A DNA stretch of 61,763 bases from Psychrobacter sp. I-STPA6b (GCF_020662265.1 NZ_VEWM01000028.1:1-61763); one strand, 5' to 3'; shown: positions 39,816-50,725, numbered from the stretch's first letter. Notes: a model not told the origin generated them from the letters alone. Translations and numbers: made by a program.

Positions 39816-41216
39816 ATGAATCTTTCCAGTTCAGCCTGCTCTGACGAGCATCCCCTTAGCCAACAGCCAACAGCAAGCAATCAAGTCTATCTAAAGCGAC
39901 AAGATACTTTTGAATCCAATGTGCGTAGCTATCCACGTAGATTGCCATTTGCCATACAAAGTGCTTCTGGTGTCTGGATTACTGATGTCGAAGGCAACCG
40001 CTATCTCGACTGTCTATCCGGTGCAGGTACTTTGGCACTGGGGCATAATCACCCCCTGATTAAAGATAGCCTTATCCGTACATTACAAACTGACCTCCCT
40101 CTACATACCCTTGACATCACCACGCCAGTCAAAGATAAATTCAGTGAGTTTATGTATCACTTACTGAGTACGGATACAGATGAATACTGCTTACAATTTT
40201 GTGGACCAACGGGTGCTGATGCCATCGAAGCGGCCATTAAGCTGGCAAAAAAAGTCACAGGACGTTCAGCCATTATCAGCTTTAGTGGTGGCTATCATGG
40301 AATGAGTCATGGGGCATTGTCTGTGACTGGAAACTTATCTGCAAAAGCAGGCATCGAAGCACTGATGGGCAATGTGCAGTTTCTGCCTTATCCCAATGAA
40401 TACCGCTGTGCATTTGGACTGCCTATTGAGCAGAGTCATCAGGCGCATACACATTATTTTGAGCATTTTTTGCGTGATGTAGAAAGTGGTGTTAACAAGC
40501 CTGCGGCGGTGCTATTAGAAGTCATTCAAGGTGAAGGTGGGGTTAACCCTGCGCCAATAAAGTGGTTACAACAAGTGCGCAAGGTCACCAAAGAGCTGGG
40601 AATCTTGCTGATTATTGATGAGGTACAGACAGGATTTTGTCGTACGGGTAACTGGTTTGCCTTTGAGCAGTCAGGGATTGACCCTGATATCATCGTTATG
40701 TCCAAAGCCATTGGTGGTGGGCTACCTTTAGCACTATTAGGTATTAAAAAACAATATGATGTCTGGCAGGCAGGTAATCACTCTGGCACGTTTCGAGGTA
40801 ACCAACTGGCAATGGTCTCTGGACTGGTCACCTTAGAATATCTACAACAGCACAACATCGCTGAGCAAGTACAAACACTGGGGCAATGGTTTATTGCTCA
40901 GTTACAGCAGTTGCAAGACAGCTATCCACAAATCGGGCATATACGTGGTAGAGGCTTGATGATTGGGGTCGAAATGGTTGACCCAACTCAGCCGATGAGT
41001 ACGGATGGTAGCTATCCTGCTGATGGTGCATGTGCCAGCCATCTGCAAACCGCCTGCTTTAATAACGGCTTAGTTATCGAAAAAGGTGGGCGTTATGGCA
41101 GTGTTCTAAGATTTTTACCACCATTAATCATTAGCAAACAAGAGCTAACCCAAGCATTAGAAAAATTTAAAAACGCACTGGATATCGCCTGTGCCTCTCC
41201 ACCGTATGCACCATAA
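39816..41216 (+). CDS. dat: Diaminobutyrate-2-oxoglutarate aminotransferase
   Basis: Dat converts aspartate semialdehyde and glutamate to L-2,4-diaminobutyrate, the precursor of 1,3-diaminopropane. The 466-aa PLP enzyme shows [18 protein letters not shown], the [17 protein letters not shown] phosphate-binding segment, the [13 protein letters not shown] aspartate and the PLP lysine in [14 protein letters not shown]. These fit DABA aminotransferases of the RhbA/Dat type better than GABA or ornithine aminotransferases. The diaminobutyrate decarboxylase gene follows after 128 bp. It is the first gene of the operon, behind the Fur-type promoter. Confidence 0.88.
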   Translation: MNLSSSACSDEHPLSQQPTASNQVYLKRQDTFESNVRSYPRRLPFAIQSASGVWITDVEGNRYLDCLSGAGTLALGHNHPLIKDSLIRTLQTDLPLHTLDITTPVKDKFSEFMYHLLSTDTDEYCLQFCGPTGADAIEAAIKLAKKVTGRSAIISFSGGYHGMSHGALSVTGNLSAKAGIEALMGNVQFLPYPNEYRCAFGLPIEQSHQAHTHYFEHFLRDVESGVNKPAAVLLEVIQGEGGVNPAPIKWLQQVRKVTKELGILLIIDEVQTGFCRTGNWFAFEQSGIDPDIIVMSKAIGGGLPLALLGIKKQYDVWQAGNHSGTFRGNQLAMVSGLVTLEYLQQHNIAEQVQTLGQWFIAQLQQLQDSYPQIGHIRGRGLMIGVEMVDPTQPMSTDGSYPADGACASHLQTACFNNGLVIEKGGRYGSVLRFLPPLIISKQELTQALEKFKNALDIACASPPYAP

Positions 41217-41344
41217 CCACACCATTACTTAATTTTATTAAACAATCAATAAGCATTGCGCACATGATGTCAGCACCATTTCTACTGATAGTAATGAATG
41301 CTAAAAAATCACATTAGACTTGCACCATATTTTCGAGGGTTCTT

Positions 41345-42820
41345 TTGTATTTATTAAATCAACACACCAGCACAGAATATGTCGAGTATATTCAACAATC
41401 TGCATTGTTAATCAAACAATGGCTGGAGCAGGCACAACTATATCAAGGTGGCTCATCAGCGCAGGTCTGTCAAGCAGGCACACTCAATATCTCGGTACAG
41501 GGTGAGAGTATGGATGCCATCTTAGCCAAGATAGAGACAGATTTTTTACCCAATAGCATCTGCACCGCAAATACCCACTGTCTGGCGCATCTACACCCAC
41601 CCAGCTTATTAATCGGTCAGGTAGCTGAGCTGTTTATCAGTGCGACCAATCAAAGCATGGACTCATGGAACCAAAGTCCAATCGCTACCCATATGGAAAC
41701 CGAGCTTATCCAATGGCTTTGTCAACAATGCCAATTCAATACAAAAAACACAAAAACTCAAGCAGGTGGTGTCTTTACCAGTGGCGGAACTCAAAGTAAT
41801 CTGATGGGCATTTTACTGGCTCGCAACCACTACTATTTAAAACAAGGCATTAATATTCAGCGTGATGGGCTAAGTCATGTCAATGCAGGCAAAATCCTTT
41901 GCTCAGACCAAGCGCATTTTTCGATTGAAAAAAATGCAGGGGTATTAGGACTTGGCACAAGCAGTGTGGTTAAGGTAGATAGCGATGCACAAGGACGATT
42001 GCTCATTGCCAATCTTAAACAGCACATTGCGCAAATCGGGGCAAACAATATCCTAGCCATCGTAGCGACCGCAGGTACGACTGACTCAGGTGCTATCGAC
42101 CCTCTACCAGAAATGGCAATGCTTTGTCGTCAACATGACATCTGGCTACATATAGATGGGGCATGGGGCGGAGCGTTACTGCTGTCGCAAAAATATCGTC
42201 ATCTTATTCAGGGTTTTGAGCAAGCCAACTCCATCTCTCTGGACTTTCATAAGCACTTTTTTCTACCCATTAGCTGTGGTGCATTTTTATTGCCTGAGCG
42301 TAGTCACTTTGAGAGTATTCGACATCATAGCAATTATCTAAACTCCCAAGATGATGAAACGGACAATATTCCAAACCTTGTCACATATTCACTGCAAACA
42401 ACGCGTCGCTTTGATGCCCTCAAGCTCTGGCTTGCACTCAGTCATTTAGGCACACACACCTACGCCAAGCTGATAGATACCTGCATTGATACCGCTAAGC
42501 AAGTGGCTGAATATATCTGCCAAAATCATGATATTGCTGATGAAATTACCTTGGTTACACAGGTTAATTTAAGCAGTGTCCTGTTCTATTTTAACCCTCA
42601 ACATCATCAGCTAACCGCAGAGCAAATAGCAAAACTAAACCGTGAAATCGCTCAATATCTGTTGACTGCCAATATTGCCAATGTTGCGTCAACACAATTT
42701 AAACAACAGTTTTGTCTCAAACTCACCATTTTAAACCCTGATACACAGCTTGCAGACATTCAAGACATTATTCAGCAGGTGATAGATACAGGGCATGCCC
42801 TGCTACAACAAGGCACTTAA
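41345..42820 (+). CDS. ddc: L-2,4-diaminobutyrate decarboxylase
   Basis: Ddc releases CO2 from diaminobutyrate to give 1,3-diaminopropane, the backbone of schizokinen-type siderophores. The 491-aa group II PLP decarboxylase has HCLAHLHPPSL, NQSMDSWNQSP, FTSGGTQSNLMGILLAR, HIDGAWGGALL and the PLP lysine in SLDFHKHFFLP. The start is a TTG with GAGGG 6 bases upstream; the first in-frame ATG is at 41511, far inside conserved sequence, so the TTG is the best choice. It forms a metabolic pair with dat, as in Acinetobacter and rhizobactin clusters. Confidence 0.9.
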   Translation: MYLLNQHTSTEYVEYIQQSALLIKQWLEQAQLYQGGSSAQVCQAGTLNISVQGESMDAILAKIETDFLPNSICTANTHCLAHLHPPSLLIGQVAELFISATNQSMDSWNQSPIATHMETELIQWLCQQCQFNTKNTKTQAGGVFTSGGTQSNLMGILLARNHYYLKQGINIQRDGLSHVNAGKILCSDQAHFSIEKNAGVLGLGTSSVVKVDSDAQGRLLIANLKQHIAQIGANNILAIVATAGTTDSGAIDPLPEMAMLCRQHDIWLHIDGAWGGALLLSQKYRHLIQGFEQANSISLDFHKHFFLPISCGAFLLPERSHFESIRHHSNYLNSQDDETDNIPNLVTYSLQTTRRFDALKLWLALSHLGTHTYAKLIDTCIDTAKQVAEYICQNHDIADEITLVTQVNLSSVLFYFNPQHHQLTAEQIAKLNREIAQYLLTANIANVASTQFKQQFCLKLTILNPDTQLADIQDIIQQVIDTGHALLQQGT

Positions 42821-42872
42821 AACCAAACGATAACCCAGATAACAAATAAGACAACTAATTAGGACAATCATC

Positions 42873-44852
42873 ATGATACAACAAAAAACAGCCGACCGAC
42901 TGGCACTACAAAACCTCATTAATGCCTACTGCTTTGAGACACAACGTGGGGAGATTATTTCTAGTGATGCACAAAGCAAAGCGCAACAAGCCATTAGTAA
43001 AGGTAAAGCTTTACTGTCTTTAAATTTAGCACCGTTAGACCTATCTGTCATTGTTCCTATTGAGCAAGTAAGCCAACTGGGGCAACACCGCTTTGCTGAT
43101 ACCCCTTTTGTGTTACAAAATACTGTTCCGCACACACATACAGACAATGCAGGTAATAATAAAAACACACCGACAAGTACAGAGCAATCATGGATAAAAC
43201 TGCCGATTAGCTCAGTTGCCAGTTTATTAATAGACGACATCATCTACAATCACCCTGACCAACAACAACTTGATGGCGCTAGTGTGTTAGAAAGATGGTT
43301 GCAAAGTTATCAAGGACTACAAATTATCCTAGCGCATCGCAGTGATGAGATTGATGACATCATTGAAGAAAAACTAAACTTTATTGAAACAGAGCAAAAC
43401 CTAATCTACGGACACGCCATGCACCCTACCCCCAAAAGTCGGGTTGGGTTTTATGGCGATGACTGGCAAAAATATGCCCCTGAGACCAATAGCAAAACCC
43501 AACTTCATTATTGGCTGGTTGATGCTGATTTCATCGTTTCAGATTATGTCGATGGCGCAAGTATCGACACTGAGCTAAAAGCCAAGCTCAAACCAATGCT
43601 GAATAAATACCAAAAGAAACTACTTAAAAAACATCCTGACTTTAAACTTCTTCCCTTACACCCTTGGCAAGCGACTCACCTACAAAAACAACCGTGGTAT
43701 CAAGAGCTTACTCAAGCAAAACAACTGTTTGACTTAGGTCTGGCAGGCTGGTATTTACACCCTACGACCTCTGTACGCACATTAGCAAGTCATGATGCTG
43801 ACTGGATGTTTAAACTATCATTATCCGTAGCAATTACCAACTCTGTGCGTATCAATCTGCCCAAAGAATGCAAACGAGGCATGGTTGCTTGTCGAATTTG
43901 GCGCAGTGACTATGGGCAACAGCTCACACAACAATATCCTAGTATCGGCGTACTCAATGACCCTGCATGGATTGCCTTGCGACTTAACGGTACAATCATA
44001 GACGAAAGTATCTGTATACTGCGTGACAACCCATTTAATAGCAAAGATCAAGTCACCAATCTTGCCAGCCTATGCCAAGACCATCCCACCCGTGTCACCA
44101 ACCGCTTCGACACTTTATTTCAAAGCATCCATAAAACCAGTAAACAACCCCTTAGAGACATCGCTCTACAGTGGTTTGATAAGTTTTTAGAAGTTGGATT
44201 TATTCCATTAATTGATATGTATTATGAGCAAGGAATTGGCTTTGAAGTGCATCAACAAAACAGCCTGATTGAGCTCGAAGATGGCTATCCAAAACGCTTT
44301 TGGGCGCGTGACAACCAAGGCTTTGGTTATATCGCTGAATATGCAATGACACTGATTGACCAATACCCTGAGATGATGCAAGAGGCAGAATGTATCGTCC
44401 CAGAAGACTTTGCTGACTTCCGCTGTGGCTATTATTTGATTGGTAATACCATGTTTGCGCTGATTACTGCCATTGCACGCACACAACTGGTCAGTGAAGA
44501 TGAGTTGCTCACTCGGCTATATCAGTGCATCACAACACTAGAGCAGAAATATCCGCATCGCTCATTATTTGAGCTATTACTGCGTACAGACACCCTACCC
44601 TTTAAAGGCAATCTACTGACACGCTTATATCAGCTTGATGAACTGACTGCCCCTGTAGAGACTCAATCCATCTATGTTGAGATAGCCAATCCTTTTTATG
44701 CCATCGCACATCAGCAACAGAGCCAAGAGAAAGCCAAGGTCAAGGATAAGGGTAAAGAAAAAGGCAAAGACAAGGCTAAAAATAAGACCAAGGACAAATC
44801 ATCTAAAACCAAAGCCAAATCCACAAAAAAACAAGAGACACCAAATAAATAG
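42873..44852 (+). CDS. NIS siderophore synthetase 1 (IucA/IucC family)
   Basis: NRPS-independent siderophore synthetases adenylate a carboxylate such as citrate and join it to an amine. This 659-aa enzyme has HAMHPTPKSRVGFYGDDW (ATP site), LLPLHPWQATHL, an RTLASHDADWMFKLSLSVAITNSVR core and a FerA-type/FhuF-like C-terminal lobe (residues ~400-600). Relatives include RhbC/AcsD-type enzymes; the exact subtype is not assigned. The last ~45 residues form an unusual Lys-rich tail (EKAKVKDKGKEKGKDKAKNK and more) not expected of the family. It follows ddc by 52 bp with AGGA 8 bases before the ATG. Confidence 0.9.
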   Translation: MIQQKTADRLALQNLINAYCFETQRGEIISSDAQSKAQQAISKGKALLSLNLAPLDLSVIVPIEQVSQLGQHRFADTPFVLQNTVPHTHTDNAGNNKNTPTSTEQSWIKLPISSVASLLIDDIIYNHPDQQQLDGASVLERWLQSYQGLQIILAHRSDEIDDIIEEKLNFIETEQNLIYGHAMHPTPKSRVGFYGDDWQKYAPETNSKTQLHYWLVDADFIVSDYVDGASIDTELKAKLKPMLNKYQKKLLKKHPDFKLLPLHPWQATHLQKQPWYQELTQAKQLFDLGLAGWYLHPTTSVRTLASHDADWMFKLSLSVAITNSVRINLPKECKRGMVACRIWRSDYGQQLTQQYPSIGVLNDPAWIALRLNGTIIDESICILRDNPFNSKDQVTNLASLCQDHPTRVTNRFDTLFQSIHKTSKQPLRDIALQWFDKFLEVGFIPLIDMYYEQGIGFEVHQQNSLIELEDGYPKRFWARDNQGFGYIAEYAMTLIDQYPEMMQEAECIVPEDFADFRCGYYLIGNTMFALITAIARTQLVSEDELLTRLYQCITTLEQKYPHRSLFELLLRTDTLPFKGNLLTRLYQLDELTAPVETQSIYVEIANPFYAIAHQQQSQEKAKVKDKGKEKGKDKAKNKTKDKSSKTKAKSTKKQETPNK

Positions 44853-44929
44853 TAGACCACATAAACCGTCATTAAATGACTAAACAAATTTTTAATTTAA
44901 CAAACGCAACATTAACAACGAGGTAAAAC

Positions 44930-46333
44930 ATGCTTGATGTCATTGGCATTGGTCTAGGTCCTTTTAATTTAAGTTTGGCAACATTACTGGCAAATGCAAA
45001 CAGCCAACATCAGGTTACGGCTAAGTTTTTTGAACAACGTGCTGAGTTTAATTGGCATAAAGGTATGATTTTGCCTCATACCACCTTACAAGTCCCTTTT
45101 TTGGCAGATTTAGTGACATTAATTGACCCAACCAGTCCTTATACCTTTTTAAACTATCTGCACAAACACCAACGTCTGCTAAAGTTTTATTTTGTAGAAG
45201 ACTTTAAAATCGCCCGCAAAGAATACAACCACTACTGCCAGTGGGTCACCAAACAGTTAGATAATTTGCACTTTGACAGCCAAGTCTTAAAGGTCGTACC
45301 AAGACTTGCACCTAATGACGGCTTTGAAGTAAGCGTTCGTGAAAATGGACAAACTGTCACCTATCACACAAAAAATATCGTCGTGGGGACAGGTACTTAT
45401 CCAACCCTACCACATTGCCTCCAAGCAATCGCTAAACAAGCACCGCACCTCTGTATGCATTCAGCGCATTTTTCTGACAATTTTGACTTAGATGCCCTGT
45501 TAACGGAGACATCCGCTCAATCATCCTCTAAACAATTGCCAAAAACACTACCTAAAATACTGATACTTGGCTCAGGACAATCTTCGGCAGAAGTCTATCG
45601 AGAGCTATTTGATAGCCAACTAAACTCAGACGGAACGGCGAAATTTCAACTGGACTGGCTAACACGCTCAGCAGGGTTTTTCCCCATGGAGTATTCCCCT
45701 CTAGGACTGGAGCATTTTAGCCCTGCTTATACCGATTATTTCTATCAACTTGATGAACCAACCAAACAACGTCTACTTTCTGAGCAAGACTTACTTTATA
45801 AGGGTATGGGATTTTCAACCATTGTGGATATTTATCACCGCCTTTATGAGCGTAGCATTGCCAATCAACAAACATATTCACAGTTAATGTCTAATTGTGC
45901 TTTATTAGATGCCAGTTTAACTCAACCTGATACAGTCAAGCAGACAAACGAACATGCTCATTTACCACAACAAGGCATCACCTTAACCTGTCAACAAATC
46001 CAACAAAACAAAACCTTTACAGCACACTATGACTGCGTGATTGCAGGTACTGGCTATCAACACCGCCTGCCAGCCTGCTTAGATACGCTATTAGACTTTG
46101 TGGACAAAAATGACTCAGCGCAACCAAAAATTAGCCGTGACTATCAGCTTGCCTACCACGGTAATGGCAATATTTTTGTGCAGAATCAGGAATTATACAC
46201 ACATGGGGTTGGTGCGCCTGATTTGGGTCTGGGGGCTTATCGGGCAGGTGTCATCGCTAATCAACTGCTTGGCGAGACATATTATGATACCGAAGCATTG
46301 ACTGTTTTTCAGCAGTTTGGGCAATTTTCATAA
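44930..46333 (+). CDS. Diamine N-monooxygenase (IucD/RhbE family)
   Basis: This 467-aa flavoenzyme would hydroxylate the amine of 1,3-diaminopropane with FAD, NADPH and O2, creating the hydroxamate nitrogen. Seen are the FAD site GIGLGPFNLSLA (residues ~6-17), the family WHKGMILPHTTLQVPFLADLVT substrate segment, the NADPH site ILGSGQSSAE (~residue 213) and the C-terminal ATGY-like GTGYQHRLP. The flavin motif is GxGxxP as in IucD, PvdA and RhbE. Substrate is inferred from dat and ddc in the same operon; lysine or ornithine are less likely. GAGG precedes the ATG. Confidence 0.92.
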   Translation: MLDVIGIGLGPFNLSLATLLANANSQHQVTAKFFEQRAEFNWHKGMILPHTTLQVPFLADLVTLIDPTSPYTFLNYLHKHQRLLKFYFVEDFKIARKEYNHYCQWVTKQLDNLHFDSQVLKVVPRLAPNDGFEVSVRENGQTVTYHTKNIVVGTGTYPTLPHCLQAIAKQAPHLCMHSAHFSDNFDLDALLTETSAQSSSKQLPKTLPKILILGSGQSSAEVYRELFDSQLNSDGTAKFQLDWLTRSAGFFPMEYSPLGLEHFSPAYTDYFYQLDEPTKQRLLSEQDLLYKGMGFSTIVDIYHRLYERSIANQQTYSQLMSNCALLDASLTQPDTVKQTNEHAHLPQQGITLTCQQIQQNKTFTAHYDCVIAGTGYQHRLPACLDTLLDFVDKNDSAQPKISRDYQLAYHGNGNIFVQNQELYTHGVGAPDLGLGAYRAGVIANQLLGETYYDTEALTVFQQFGQFS

Positions 46334-46389
46334 CGTAATTTTTATTATAGAACATTTGATACAAACACTTTTTTATTGAGGATAACAAC

Positions 46390-47040
46390 ATGGCAACCAT
46401 TTCCCAAAAACTACCAGATACTTTTAGTATCGAAGCCTATGGTAAGACCTTTAGTCTACGTCCTGTCAACTATCCAGATGACATGTCGCTATTATATAAG
46501 TGGATGCACGCCATGCACGTTGTTGACCAGTGGCAATTGCACTTACCCATCGGACAACTTAAAGCACATTTTGAAAAGATGCTCGCTGATGACCACCAGC
46601 GTTTATACATTATCAGTTGTGATGACAAACCCATCGCCTATACCGAGATTTATGAGGCCTATCGTGACCGTTTAGCACGCTACTATAATGCAAAAAAGAG
46701 CGATATGGGCTGGCATATCTTATTAGGTAGTACAGAGCTTGCGGGTGTCGGCTACCTCAAGCCTACTGGCATGCTAGTTCATGAATTTATCTTTCAAAAC
46801 ACCAAAGCCAAAAAAATCGTCGCTGAGCCAGATAAAAATATTCGCCTATATAGCTGGCTGGCAAATAGCTTCGCTTATAAGGTTCAACGATATATCAAGA
46901 TGCCAGAAAAAGAAGCGGCGCTCTATTTTTGTTACAAAGATGACTTATATGAGTCCCGAGGTTATAAAGACTTTTACCAAAATAGTGTCAAAAAAAGAAC
47001 AAAAGGTGAAAAACAAAAGAAGGACGAAAAACAATCATGA
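46390..47040 (+). CDS. Siderophore N-acetyltransferase (RhbD/IucB family)
   Basis: This 216-aa GNAT enzyme would acylate the hydroxylated diaminopropane to give the hydroxamate. Typical IucB/RhbD residues are VDQWQLHLP, PIAYTEIYEAYRDRLARYY, DMGWHILLG, the acyl-CoA loop and IVAEPDKN. The acyl donor is probably acetyl-CoA by analogy with rhizobactin 1021 and schizokinen; acinetoferrin uses a longer acid, which sequence alone cannot exclude. It follows the monooxygenase gene by 56 bp with GAGG before the ATG. The tail is Lys-rich (KKRTKGEKQKKDEK), as in NIS synthetase 1. Confidence 0.88.
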   Translation: MATISQKLPDTFSIEAYGKTFSLRPVNYPDDMSLLYKWMHAMHVVDQWQLHLPIGQLKAHFEKMLADDHQRLYIISCDDKPIAYTEIYEAYRDRLARYYNAKKSDMGWHILLGSTELAGVGYLKPTGMLVHEFIFQNTKAKKIVAEPDKNIRLYSWLANSFAYKVQRYIKMPEKEAALYFCYKDDLYESRGYKDFYQNSVKKRTKGEKQKKDEKQS

Positions 47041-47102
47041 AAGCAGTCATGAAAACATGAAAAATAACAATAATGCCTAACTTATCTTTATAGAAAACAA
47101 CC

Positions 47103-48584
47103 ATGACAACATCGCCTGTTACTGATACTGAAGTTACGAAGATTGAAGTTGCAAACACTGACAAAAGCCACTCACCGTGGGTGTTATACACCTTACTACT
47201 TGGTGGTATTGTCATCAGCTTTAGTAACAGTGCATTAAACCCTGCCATTCCTATATTTATGCAAGTGTTTAATGTCGATTTGGTGATGGGAAGCTGGGTA
47301 CTCAATGCCTATGTCATGGCAATGAGTATCGGCTTGATGCTCAGTGGTTATCTCAGCCAAAAACTGTCATTAAAGCATCTGTATCTGATTGGTATCGCCA
47401 TTTTTACTGCTGGCTCAGTGGTTGGGGCGCTGGCACTAAATATGCCAATGGTCATCATCGCTCGGGTAATACAAGGGTTTGCTGGCGGGATAGTCATTCC
47501 TTTGTCCATTGGTGTCATTTATCGTATGTATCCACAAAACCAACACGGACGCATGATGGCACTATGGGGCATTGTCATTATGATGGCATTGGCATTTGGT
47601 CCATTGATTGGCGCTTATTTGGTCGAAAAGTTTGCATGGTGGCTGTTATTTGCCAGCACCATTCCCCTATCTGTCATTGCCATTTTATTGGCTTTTTGGC
47701 GACTGCCAGATAGCCATTCTGAAACCACCAAGCCCTTTTTTGATGCCATCGGGTTTTGGTGGTTATTGGCTTGGCTGGTCAGCCTAATGTTATGTATCAA
47801 CTACCTTAAATCACACAGCATAGCATCTCCAACACTTTTGCTAACTACATTGACTGTTGGTAGTGCTGTTTTTCTCATTTCGGGATGGTTTTGGTGGCGT
47901 TATGAAAGTCGTCACTCTTCGGCATTACTCAATGTCAATCTATTTAAAAACATCATTTATCGAGACAGCATCATCATCAGCGTTACTCAAACTCTGGGCT
48001 TAATGCTGTGCTTACTACTGTTGCCTGTGGTCATTCAAGACATCATGAAGCAATCAACCCTCTGGACAGGCGTTATCTTAATGCTGTCTACCTTGGTTGC
48101 CAGTATAACAACTCACTTTGCAGGAAAAGTTGTTGACAATCATGGTGCAAGAAAAATTGGCATGATTGGTATAGCCATCAGTGCCATTGCTACCCTGCTA
48201 TTTGTCGCTGTGATGCTGACCCGTAATATGTGGCTGGTGCTATTTATCATGTGCCTGCGTGGTGTGGGCGTTGGGCTGGCATATTTACCAACAACCACTG
48301 TGGGGCTAAGTAGCCTATCCAATATTGATGTGACTGAAGGTGCCGCCGTTAATAACATCAGTCGGCGCATCATCTCAACAATCTTTTTGGTGCTGGTCAC
48401 CCTATATATTGATACCCGCCAGTCTTATCTTATGCTAGGTCATGACACATCGTTTGCCAATAGTGCCATGATTCAAGTTATTCAAGAGGGATTTTTGATG
48501 GTATCCATTTTGTTATTACTGACATTGCCCTGCGCATGGCGACTGCCCAAAACCAGCTCAGACAGTCTACAAACCACAAGTTAA
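47103..48584 (+). CDS. MFS transporter, probable siderophore exporter
   Basis: This 493-aa inner-membrane protein has about 14 hydrophobic segments and the MFS motif-A-like loop GYLSQKLSLKHLYLIG, followed by RVIQGFAGGIVIPLSIGVIYRMYPQNQHGRMMALWG (motif C region). The layout fits the DHA2 (EmrB/QacA) drug:proton antiporter group. Its place inside the siderophore operon, between acetyltransferase and NIS genes, suggests that it secretes the finished siderophore. The Shine-Dalgarno is weak, so expression may depend on readthrough from the gene before it. Confidence 0.85.
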   Translation: MTTSPVTDTEVTKIEVANTDKSHSPWVLYTLLLGGIVISFSNSALNPAIPIFMQVFNVDLVMGSWVLNAYVMAMSIGLMLSGYLSQKLSLKHLYLIGIAIFTAGSVVGALALNMPMVIIARVIQGFAGGIVIPLSIGVIYRMYPQNQHGRMMALWGIVIMMALAFGPLIGAYLVEKFAWWLLFASTIPLSVIAILLAFWRLPDSHSETTKPFFDAIGFWWLLAWLVSLMLCINYLKSHSIASPTLLLTTLTVGSAVFLISGWFWWRYESRHSSALLNVNLFKNIIYRDSIIISVTQTLGLMLCLLLLPVVIQDIMKQSTLWTGVILMLSTLVASITTHFAGKVVDNHGARKIGMIGIAISAIATLLFVAVMLTRNMWLVLFIMCLRGVGVGLAYLPTTTVGLSSLSNIDVTEGAAVNNISRRIISTIFLVLVTLYIDTRQSYLMLGHDTSFANSAMIQVIQEGFLMVSILLLLTLPCAWRLPKTSSDSLQTTS

Positions 48585-48664
48585 TAATAGAGAAACTGAA
48601 ACTTTAAAATCACAGCTTTCAATCACAATCTAGCTTAAACAATACTCACAAATATAGGAATTTT

Positions 48665-50659
48665 ATGATGACAATATCCACGCAAACACCACCTAATCCA
48701 TCATCTACCCAAGCCACTCCCCTATTTCTTACCCCTTGGCAAGCACCACTTCGCCCAGACACTCTCGAAAAAATGCAAAAAGTTGAGCAACGTGTCATTC
48801 GCCAACTGCTACAAGCACTAATGTATGAAGAGGTGATTGAGTTTGATAAACAGCCTGTAACTACAGAGCATACCGACGCATCAACTGAACATGATGATGA
48901 CACATTAACGTTATTAGAATTTACCATCAACTGTGACAATGACATACAGTATGTCGCCCAAGGCTATATTCATCAAAGTTTTGATTTAATCCGCCTACTC
49001 AATCAACCAGTGCAACGTATCAGCGCAAGCCCTAACACCACAACTGAGACAAACAGCACGGATAATAAAACGACACATGATGCCACATTAGAAATGGTTA
49101 TTAGTGATATGCTACTTAATATTGAGGATGCTGAGCTAAAAGATGGCTTTATTAAAGAGTTGCGTCAAACCCTTATCAACGATATCCAATCGGCAATGCT
49201 GGCTTCTAGTATTAATACATCCATTGATGAGCTGTCTTATGACACCCTTGAAAGTCACCTGACCGCAGGGCATCCTTATCACCCTTGCTATAAGTCCCGT
49301 CTTGGCTTTAGCTTAGCAGATAACTACCACTACGGTCCTGAGTTTGCTCAAAATATTGCTGTAGTTTGGCTGGCAGTCGAAAAAAGCTTGGTTGCCTATA
49401 ATAGCCGAAGCGAGATGAATGCCAGACAATGGGTAGAAAACTACCTCGGTGAAACACTCTTTACTCAGCTACATAACAAGCTTAAAGAAGCTATTGATAC
49501 CCCAGAGCAGTATGAGCTAATCCCTGCGCACCCTTGGCAATGGCAAAACACCCTTATTAATACCCTACAACCTCTACTACAAACTGGACAAATACTGTGC
49601 TTAGGCAGTGTCGGTGATGCCCATGATACCTACCATGCACAGCAGTCCATACGCACCTTAGCACTGCCAAATCAAGCTCAAAAAGACTATCTAAAACTGG
49701 CAATGCACCTAACCAATACCTCAAGTACCCGCATTTTAGCCAAGCATACTGTCCTAAATGCCGCTATCATTAGCAACTGGCTAAATCAATTAATCAGCAA
49801 TGACAAAACGGCTAAAACACTACAATTTGCCTTTTTAAGTGAAAACACAGGTATTAGCTTAGACCATGAAGTATTGCAAGCGCAAAATTACCAAAACCCA
49901 CAAATTTACGGCGGATTGGCTGCTATCTGGCGAGAAAATGTCAGTCAATATCTCAGTGGCACACAAAAAGCATTCCCACTAAATGGGGTTACTTTTGTAC
50001 AAGAAAACGGCTCCAATCTTATCGAGCCTTGGCTCAACAGACATAGCATCGACAACTGGATACAACAGTTAATCGCTGTCACCGTGCCACCATTGATACA
50101 TTTATTATTTGCACATGGCGTGGCATTAGAGTCACATGCACAAAATATTGTCTTAGTTCATGAAGATGGCTTCCCCATCAAAATTCTACTCAAAGACCTA
50201 CATGATGGCATACGCTATTCACCTGACCATCTACCGCAGCCAGAAATTGCCCCCAATCTGCACAGCTTACCTGCTGTGCATGCTGCCCTTAACCGAGGTT
50301 CATTTATTGAGACATGGGATACGAATGGCATCCGTGATATGACGGTTGCTTGTCTATTTTTTGTGGCATTTGCAGATATTGCTATCTTTATGCAGACTCA
50401 TTACCACTATGACGAAATGAAGTTCTGGCAACAGGTTGCTGACTGTATCCATGCGTACCAGACAGCCCATCCGCAACACCAAGCCCGATTTGAGCTGTTT
50501 GATGTTTTTGCACCCATTACTCGTATTGAGTCATTGGCAAAACGTCGCCTGTTTGGTGACCGTGCTTTCCCAATTCGCTTTATCAACAATCCGTTAAGTC
50601 GTACCACATGCCCTGACAACCAAGGTATTGCAGATACACAAGACAAGCAAGATTCCTAA
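48665..50659 (+). CDS. NIS siderophore synthetase 2 (IucA/IucC family)
   Basis: This 664-aa enzyme has the classic IucA/IucC motifs: AGHPYHPCYKSRLGFSLADN with YGPEF, LIPAHPWQWQN, SIRTLALP...LKLAMHLTNTSSTR, and the C-terminal ESHAQNIVLVHEDGFP with KDLHDG. It would form the second amide to citrate, as RhbF or IucC do. Which of the three synthetases acts first cannot be read from sequence. AGGAA lies 4-8 bases before the first of two adjacent ATG codons. It follows the exporter gene by 80 bp. Confidence 0.92.
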   Translation: MMTISTQTPPNPSSTQATPLFLTPWQAPLRPDTLEKMQKVEQRVIRQLLQALMYEEVIEFDKQPVTTEHTDASTEHDDDTLTLLEFTINCDNDIQYVAQGYIHQSFDLIRLLNQPVQRISASPNTTTETNSTDNKTTHDATLEMVISDMLLNIEDAELKDGFIKELRQTLINDIQSAMLASSINTSIDELSYDTLESHLTAGHPYHPCYKSRLGFSLADNYHYGPEFAQNIAVVWLAVEKSLVAYNSRSEMNARQWVENYLGETLFTQLHNKLKEAIDTPEQYELIPAHPWQWQNTLINTLQPLLQTGQILCLGSVGDAHDTYHAQQSIRTLALPNQAQKDYLKLAMHLTNTSSTRILAKHTVLNAAIISNWLNQLISNDKTAKTLQFAFLSENTGISLDHEVLQAQNYQNPQIYGGLAAIWRENVSQYLSGTQKAFPLNGVTFVQENGSNLIEPWLNRHSIDNWIQQLIAVTVPPLIHLLFAHGVALESHAQNIVLVHEDGFPIKILLKDLHDGIRYSPDHLPQPEIAPNLHSLPAVHAALNRGSFIETWDTNGIRDMTVACLFFVAFADIAIFMQTHYHYDEMKFWQQVADCIHAYQTAHPQHQARFELFDVFAPITRIESLAKRRLFGDRAFPIRFINNPLSRTTCPDNQGIADTQDKQDS

Positions 50660-50725
50660 ATCAATATAAGTATGCTTTATATGAGCTTTATATAAATAAT
50701 GAAAAGACAATAACAGGCACCAATT

